This document shows, one piece after another, positions 5,296 through 8,042 of a stretch of DNA of 8,042 nucleotides. The DNA is from an uncultured Comamonadaceae bacterium (GTDB lineage Bacteria; Pseudomonadota; Gammaproteobacteria; Burkholderiales; Burkholderiaceae), in the NCBI GenBank assembly GCA_946482115.1, contig CAMLQP010000126.1:1-8042 (forward strand), in the 5' to 3' direction. The translations under genes were made by a program, and so were the position numbers. Below the pieces are notes generated by a model, which was not told where the DNA came from, did no database searches, and saw only the letters and a program-made list of their open reading frames with translations. Position 1 is the stretch's first letter; each line of letters starts with the position of its first letter.

Positions 5296-6257
5296 TGGGC
5301 GGACGGCGGTAACGCGGCCGCGCGGAAGTCGCTCGGCGAGACGCCGGTGTGCTCGCGGAACACGCGGCTGAAGTGCGCGCCGCTGTTGAAGCCCCAGGCG
5401 AAGGCGATGTCGGTGATGGTGCGCGTGGCCAGCGCGGGGTTGCGCAGGTCGCGCATGCAGGCCTGCAGCCGGCGGCGCTGGATGTGGTGGGCCAGCGTGT
5501 CGTCTTCCTCGCTGAAGGCCTTGTGCAGCAGCCGTTTGCTGCAGTTGAGCGACTGTGCGATGGCATCGATGCTCAGGCGCGGGTCGCGCAGGTGCTGGCC
5601 GATGTGGTCGCGGATGCGGTCGCGCAGCGCTTCCAGCTGCGTGGCGCCGCTGGCCTGGCCGGCCAGTTCCTGCAGCGACAGCCGCACCAGCTCCACGATC
5701 ATCTCGCCCGCGCCGCGCGCGGCCGTCTCGCTCATGCTGGGCAGCTCCTGCCAGGTGCTGCGCATGGTCTCCAGCGCCACCCGCGCGATGCCCTGCGTGC
5801 CGCCCACGTGGCGCGCCATCAGCGGCTCCAGCCGCAGGCCGCGCTCGATCAGCTGCTCCTTGGGCAGCATCACGATCAGGTGTTCCACCCGCTCGGGGTT
5901 GCCGATCTCGTAGCTGCCGGTGGTGTCGTAGATGGCCCAACCACCCGGGCGCACCCAGGCCTGGCGGCCGTGCTGCTCCACCGCCGCGCTGCCCTGCCAG
6001 GGCGCCACGATCTTGAGGTAGCTGGTGTCGCAGGCGCGCGCCAGCTGCTGGCTGCGCAGCACGCGGTGGCGGTTGGCCTCCAGCTTGGTCATCACCACGC
6101 TGCCCGCGTGCGAGGCTGCCATGTGGCCGTCGAAATCGGTGTCACCGTACAGGTCGGACTCCAGCCCGCCGAAGTGGCGCCAGATCCATTCGCGCCAGGC
6201 GGCCGCGCGCTCGCGCGGCGCGGCGTTGTCGGTGCTCAGGAGCTGGGTGGCGGCCAT
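5292..6257 (-). CDS. AraC-family transcriptional activator (AraC-binding-like N-domain)
   Basis: A 321-residue cytosolic regulator. The N-terminal two-thirds resemble the AraC-binding-like sensor domain found in FeaR-type regulators (REWIWRHFGGLESDL and, further on, SYLKIVAPWQGSAAVEQ, then RPGGWAIYDT). The last 100 residues hold two helix-turn-helix motifs: LSIDAIAQSLNCSKRLLHKA, then a full AraC signature in ITDIAFAWGFNSGAHF (281-296) and GVSPSDFR (305-312). The ATG at 6255-6257 is preferred to one at 6407, which would read through the divergent promoter region and add about 50 unlikely residues. There is no Shine-Dalgarno, but a GATAAT element lies 25 nt upstream. It is divergent from the ABC uptake operon, the usual place for its activator; the inducer is probably the transported compound or a product of it. 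It converges on the GGDEF-EAL gene with four bases of overlap. The FeaR resemblance does not by itself identify the ligand. Confidence 0.87.
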   Translation of the reverse strand: MAATQLLSTDNAAPRERAAAWREWIWRHFGGLESDLYGDTDFDGHMAASHAGSVVMTKLEANRHRVLRSQQLARACDTSYLKIVAPWQGSAAVEQHGRQAWVRPGGWAIYDTTGSYEIGNPERVEHLIVMLPKEQLIERGLRLEPLMARHVGGTQGIARVALETMRSTWQELPSMSETAARGAGEMIVELVRLSLQELAGQASGATQLEALRDRIRDHIGQHLRDPRLSIDAIAQSLNCSKRLLHKAFSEEDDTLAHHIQRRRLQACMRDLRNPALATRTITDIAFAWGFNSGAHFSRVFREHTGVSPSDFRAAALPPSAH

Positions 6258-6281
6258 GGGTCGGGTGGGGGTTCGCGGTCG

Positions 6282-6287
6282 ATTATC
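6282..6287 (-). promoter_or_regulatory. Candidate -10 element GATAAT for the AraC-type gene
   Basis: On the - strand GATAAT (complement of ATTATC) lies 24 nt before the proposed ATG, which would place the transcript start near 6275 with a short leader of about 18 nt. No good -35 is seen at the proper distance. It supports the start at 6257 against the longer reading. Confidence 0.4.
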
Positions 6288-6341
6288 CGTGGGGGGCCGA
6301 AACCCCGCGCCTGCCCGGGCTGAGGGAAAACCCGGATGCAT

Positions 6342-6382
6342 GTGCACGCTGGTGCAAGCACAAAGTGCACGCTGGGCCAAGC
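6342..6382 (+). promoter_or_regulatory. Direct-repeat candidate operator for the AraC-type regulator
   Basis: Two direct copies, GTGCACGCTGGTGCAAGC (6342-6359) and GTGCACGCTGGGCCAAGC (6365-6382), match at 16 of 18 positions with a 23-bp period, about two helical turns. Direct repeats on one DNA face are the typical binding arrangement of AraC-family activators. The downstream copy ends 20 nt before a weak -10 candidate (TAGCAT, 6402-6407), so it would overlap the -35 position, as in activator-dependent promoters. Confidence 0.55.
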
Positions 6383-6401
6383 GGCGCCGAAGCTCGCGGC
6401 C

Positions 6402-6407
6402 TAGCAT
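6402..6407 (+). promoter_or_regulatory. Weak -10 candidate TAGCAT for the transporter operon
   Basis: TAGCAT matches four of six consensus bases. The -35 position (around 6379-6384, AAGCGG) has no consensus match and lies within or next to the second direct repeat, which would fit a promoter needing an activator. Transcription would start near 6414, leaving a leader of about 24 nt with a good AGGAG ribosome site at 6425-6429. Confidence 0.35.
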
Positions 6408-6437
6408 TCGGGAACCCTACAACCAGGAGACAAGACC

Positions 6438-7634
6438 ATGGCTCAACCGACCCGACGACTGATCATCAAGAGCGCCGCCGCGACGGTGGGCGCCATGTCC
6501 GTGGCACCGCAGCTGCTGGCGCAGGCCGCGCCGGTGCGCATCGGCTATTCCATGGCCCGCACCGGCCCCTGGACCGGCGGCGCCCAGACCAGCCAGGAGC
6601 CCAACTACCTGATGTGGGCCGAGCAGCAGAACGCCGCCGGTGGCCTGGACGTGAAAGGCCAGCGCCGCCGGATCGAGCTGATCAGCAGCGACGACCGCAG
6701 CGACGTGGAAACCTGCGTGCGCACCTACGAGAAACTCATGGGCAGCGACAAGGTGGACCTGGTGCTGCCGCCCTGGGGCTCCAACGCCAACTTCGCCGTG
6801 GCCCCGCTGGCCAACCGCTTCCAGTACCCCTTCCTCGCGCCCACCGCGCTGTCGCGCAAGCTGGCCGAGATGAAGCTGCCTTACTTCTTCCTGCTGCTGC
6901 AGCAGCCCAAGCCCATGTGCGAGGCGCTGGTGGATATGCTCAAGGCCAGCGGCGCCAAGACCCTGGCCTGCATCTACGTGGACGACCTGTTCGGCCTGGA
7001 GAACTACGCCGCCCTGAAGGTGGCGCTGCAGGGCAGCGGCATCCAGATGGTCGAGGACAAGAGCTACCCCGGCGGCGTGAAGGATCTCTCGCCCGTGCTG
7101 CGCTCCATGAAGGACAAGAACCCCGATGCCTTCGTCGGCTTCACCTACCCGCCCGACACCATCCTGGCCAGCCGCCAGGCCAAGGAGGTGGGCTTCAACC
7201 CCAAGTTCTTCTACGCCTCGGTGGGCACCGCCTTCCCGCTGTACAAGAACGTGATGACCCCGGCCGGCGCCGAAGGCGTGCTGGGCATGGGCTCGTGGAA
7301 CAGCAAGACCAGCCCGGGCGCCAAGGCCTACTTCGAAGCCCACGTGGCCAGTCAGAAGAAGGAGCCGGACCGCTGGGCCAGCGGCGCCTGCTGGGCCGGG
7401 CTGGAAATCCTGACCAACGCCTGCAAGCAGGTCGGCCTGGACCGCAAGGCCATCCGCGACTACGTGGCCAGCACCACCCACAAGACCATCATCGGCGACA
7501 TCAGGTTTGCCGGCAGCGAGAACGTGGGCACGCCCGGCACCGTGGGCCAGTGGCAGAACGGCGAGTTCGAGGTGGTGTGGCCGAAAGCGCGCGCCACCGC
7601 TGCGCTCAACCCCAACAAGCCAGCCTGGAAATAA
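6438..7634 (+). CDS. Branched-chain-amino-acid-type ABC transporter, periplasmic substrate-binding protein
   Basis: 398 residues, of the type I periplasmic-binding-protein family (Peripla_BP_6, LivJ-like). The first 30 residues are an export signal: T5-R6-R7-L8-I9-I10-K11 resembles a twin-arginine (Tat) motif, followed by an Ala-rich core and A28-Q29-A30 before the cleavage site. The mature protein starts APVRIGYSMARTGPWTG, the usual first strand with the small-residue ligand loop. DLVLPPWGSNANFAVAPLA and later YVDDLFGLENYA are typical of the two lobes. AGGAG at 6425-6429, 8 nt before ATG, is a strong ribosome site and fixes the start. The next gene is a LivH-type permease, so it belongs to a HAAT-class uptake operon, presumably with further permease and ATPase genes off the right edge. 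The substrate cannot be told from sequence; related proteins bind amino acids, amides, urea or aromatic acids. Regulation is probably by the divergent AraC-type protein. Confidence 0.92.
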   Translation: MAQPTRRLIIKSAAATVGAMSVAPQLLAQAAPVRIGYSMARTGPWTGGAQTSQEPNYLMWAEQQNAAGGLDVKGQRRRIELISSDDRSDVETCVRTYEKLMGSDKVDLVLPPWGSNANFAVAPLANRFQYPFLAPTALSRKLAEMKLPYFFLLLQQPKPMCEALVDMLKASGAKTLACIYVDDLFGLENYAALKVALQGSGIQMVEDKSYPGGVKDLSPVLRSMKDKNPDAFVGFTYPPDTILASRQAKEVGFNPKFFYASVGTAFPLYKNVMTPAGAEGVLGMGSWNSKTSPGAKAYFEAHVASQKKEPDRWASGACWAGLEILTNACKQVGLDRKAIRDYVASTTHKTIIGDIRFAGSENVGTPGTVGQWQNGEFEVVWPKARATAALNPNKPAWK

Positions 7635-7643
7635 GGCCACCCC

Positions 7644-7680
7644 CGCGCCGCGCCTGCGGCGCGTCACCCCCTCAAGGGGG
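7644..7680. repeat. REP-like GC-rich double hairpin between transporter genes
   Basis: An 8-bp stem CGCGCCGC (7644-7651) / GCGGCGCG (7656-7663) with a GCCT loop is followed at once by CCCCCT (7667-7672) / AGGGGG (7675-7680). From memory, closely similar CCCCCTCAAGGGGG-containing spacers recur between genes in many Comamonadaceae genomes, so this looks like a family of dispersed intergenic repeats. Copy number could not be checked. It starts 10 nt after the binding-protein stop. Confidence 0.5.
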
Positions 7681-7682
7681 CA

Positions 7683-7737
7683 GCGCGAGCGGACCGGCAG
7701 AGCCGGCTCCGCCGCGCTCCCGGTTCTGATCTTTTTT
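7683..7737 (+). terminator. Long hairpin and T-run before the permease gene (possible attenuator)
   Basis: GCGCG (7683-7687), GCGGA (7689-7693) and CCGGC (7694-7698) can pair with GCCGG (7702-7706), TCCGC (7708-7712) and CGCGC (7713-7717). This forms a 15-bp stem with an AGA loop and two single-base bulges. Six T residues follow at 7732-7737, but 14 nt beyond the stem, so it is not a classic terminator. With the preceding hairpins it may protect the binding-protein mRNA or reduce read-through, giving more binding protein than permease. Confidence 0.4.
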
Positions 7738-7744
7738 CTCCTCC

Positions 7745-8042
7745 ATGTCTTTCTCCGCCTGGCTTGAACTCATCGCCTCGGGTCTCATCACCGGGGGCAT
7801 CTACGCGCTGGTCGCGCTGGGGCTCAACCTCCAGTACGGCCTGATGCGCATCCTCAACATCGCGCACGGCGAATTCCTGATGGTGGGGGCCTTCCTCACC
7901 TGGATGGTGCAGACCTCGTTCGGCCTGTCGCCGCTGTGGATGATCCCGGTCTCCTTCGCGCTGCTGATGGCCCTGGGCATCGCCATCCACTGGCTGTGTT
8001 TCCGCCGCCTCACCGCCACCTCGCCCAACCTGGACGTGTTCG
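7745..8042 (+). CDS. LivH-type ABC transporter permease, N-terminal fragment
   Basis: The first 99 codons of a gene that continues off the right edge. The protein opens MSFSAWLELIASGLITGGIY, an amphipathic start leading into a membrane helix, followed by ALVALGLNLQYGLMRILNIA and HGEFLMVGAF. These match the conserved start of LivH/BPD_transp_2 permeases (GLxLxYGxxRxxNxAHGxFxMxGA). At least two more hydrophobic segments follow (about residues 45-60 and 66-85). In the HAAT-class transporter it forms half of the inner-membrane channel fed by the binding protein upstream, 110 bp away. The ATG has no Shine-Dalgarno; the preceding bases are a pyrimidine run ending CTCCTCC. Initiation may use ribosomal protein S1 binding or coupling. 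Family assignment is firm; the substrate is unknown. Confidence 0.9.
   Translation, partial: MSFSAWLELIASGLITGGIYALVALGLNLQYGLMRILNIAHGEFLMVGAFLTWMVQTSFGLSPLWMIPVSFALLMALGIAIHWLCFRRLTATSPNLDVF

Noticed and set aside
3574..5940. A 788-codon open frame on the minus strand
   Set aside because: It is a shadow of the GGDEF-EAL gene and runs out of frame through the AraC-type gene; composition is repetitive and no domain is recognisable.
6258..6407. Longer start for the AraC-type protein (50 extra residues)
   Set aside because: It would span the GATAAT element and the direct repeats of the divergent promoter, and the added sequence does not resemble family N-termini.

Overview
The window is very GC-rich, strongly GC-biased at third codon positions, and its genes read as Burkholderiales, most likely Comamonadaceae (Acidovorax/Hydrogenophaga-like). 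This placement rests on the style of the proteins and on a GC-rich intergenic hairpin cluster near the right end. No database search was possible. There are no tRNA or rRNA genes, CRISPR arrays or transposases; it looks like ordinary chromosome.

Layout. (1) At the left edge, the first 33 codons of an exported protein run leftward (possibly a TorF-type putative porin). (2) A divergent region with a strong stem-loop leads to a small kinase-fold protein (281-1012). (3) A signalling block follows, all on the + strand: a Crp/Fnr regulator with all four FNR-type cysteines (1145-1846), an Aer-type aerotaxis receptor (2009-3559), and a PAS-GGDEF-EAL cyclic-di-GMP protein (3556-5295) that overlaps the receptor gene by four bases (ATGA). 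(4) An AraC-family regulator (5292-6257, - strand) converges on the GGDEF-EAL gene; the two stop codons share one CTAG. It is divergent from (5) a branched-chain-amino-acid-type ABC uptake operon: substrate-binding protein (6438-7634), a structured GC-rich gap, and the start of a LivH-type permease that runs off the right edge.

How the genes may work together. The signalling block joins a probable iron-sulfur oxygen sensor that controls transcription, a flavin-based redox/energy receptor that would steer swimming, and a PAS-controlled enzyme that could make or break cyclic-di-GMP. Overlap of the last two genes suggests coupled translation and a shared role in choosing between motility and surface attachment according to redox state. 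The regulator is 162 bp upstream and may belong to the same unit or control it. The AraC-type protein probably controls the divergent transporter: an imperfect 18-bp direct repeat with a 23-bp period lies where an activator would bind, next to a weak promoter.

The most notable points are the four-cysteine Fnr paralogue with a CRP-like arginine in its recognition helix, the coupled aerotaxis/cyclic-di-GMP gene pair, the tandem-hairpin leader in front of the receptor gene, and the candidate AraC operator. No wholly new system is evident; the novelty is in the combination and in the non-coding elements.
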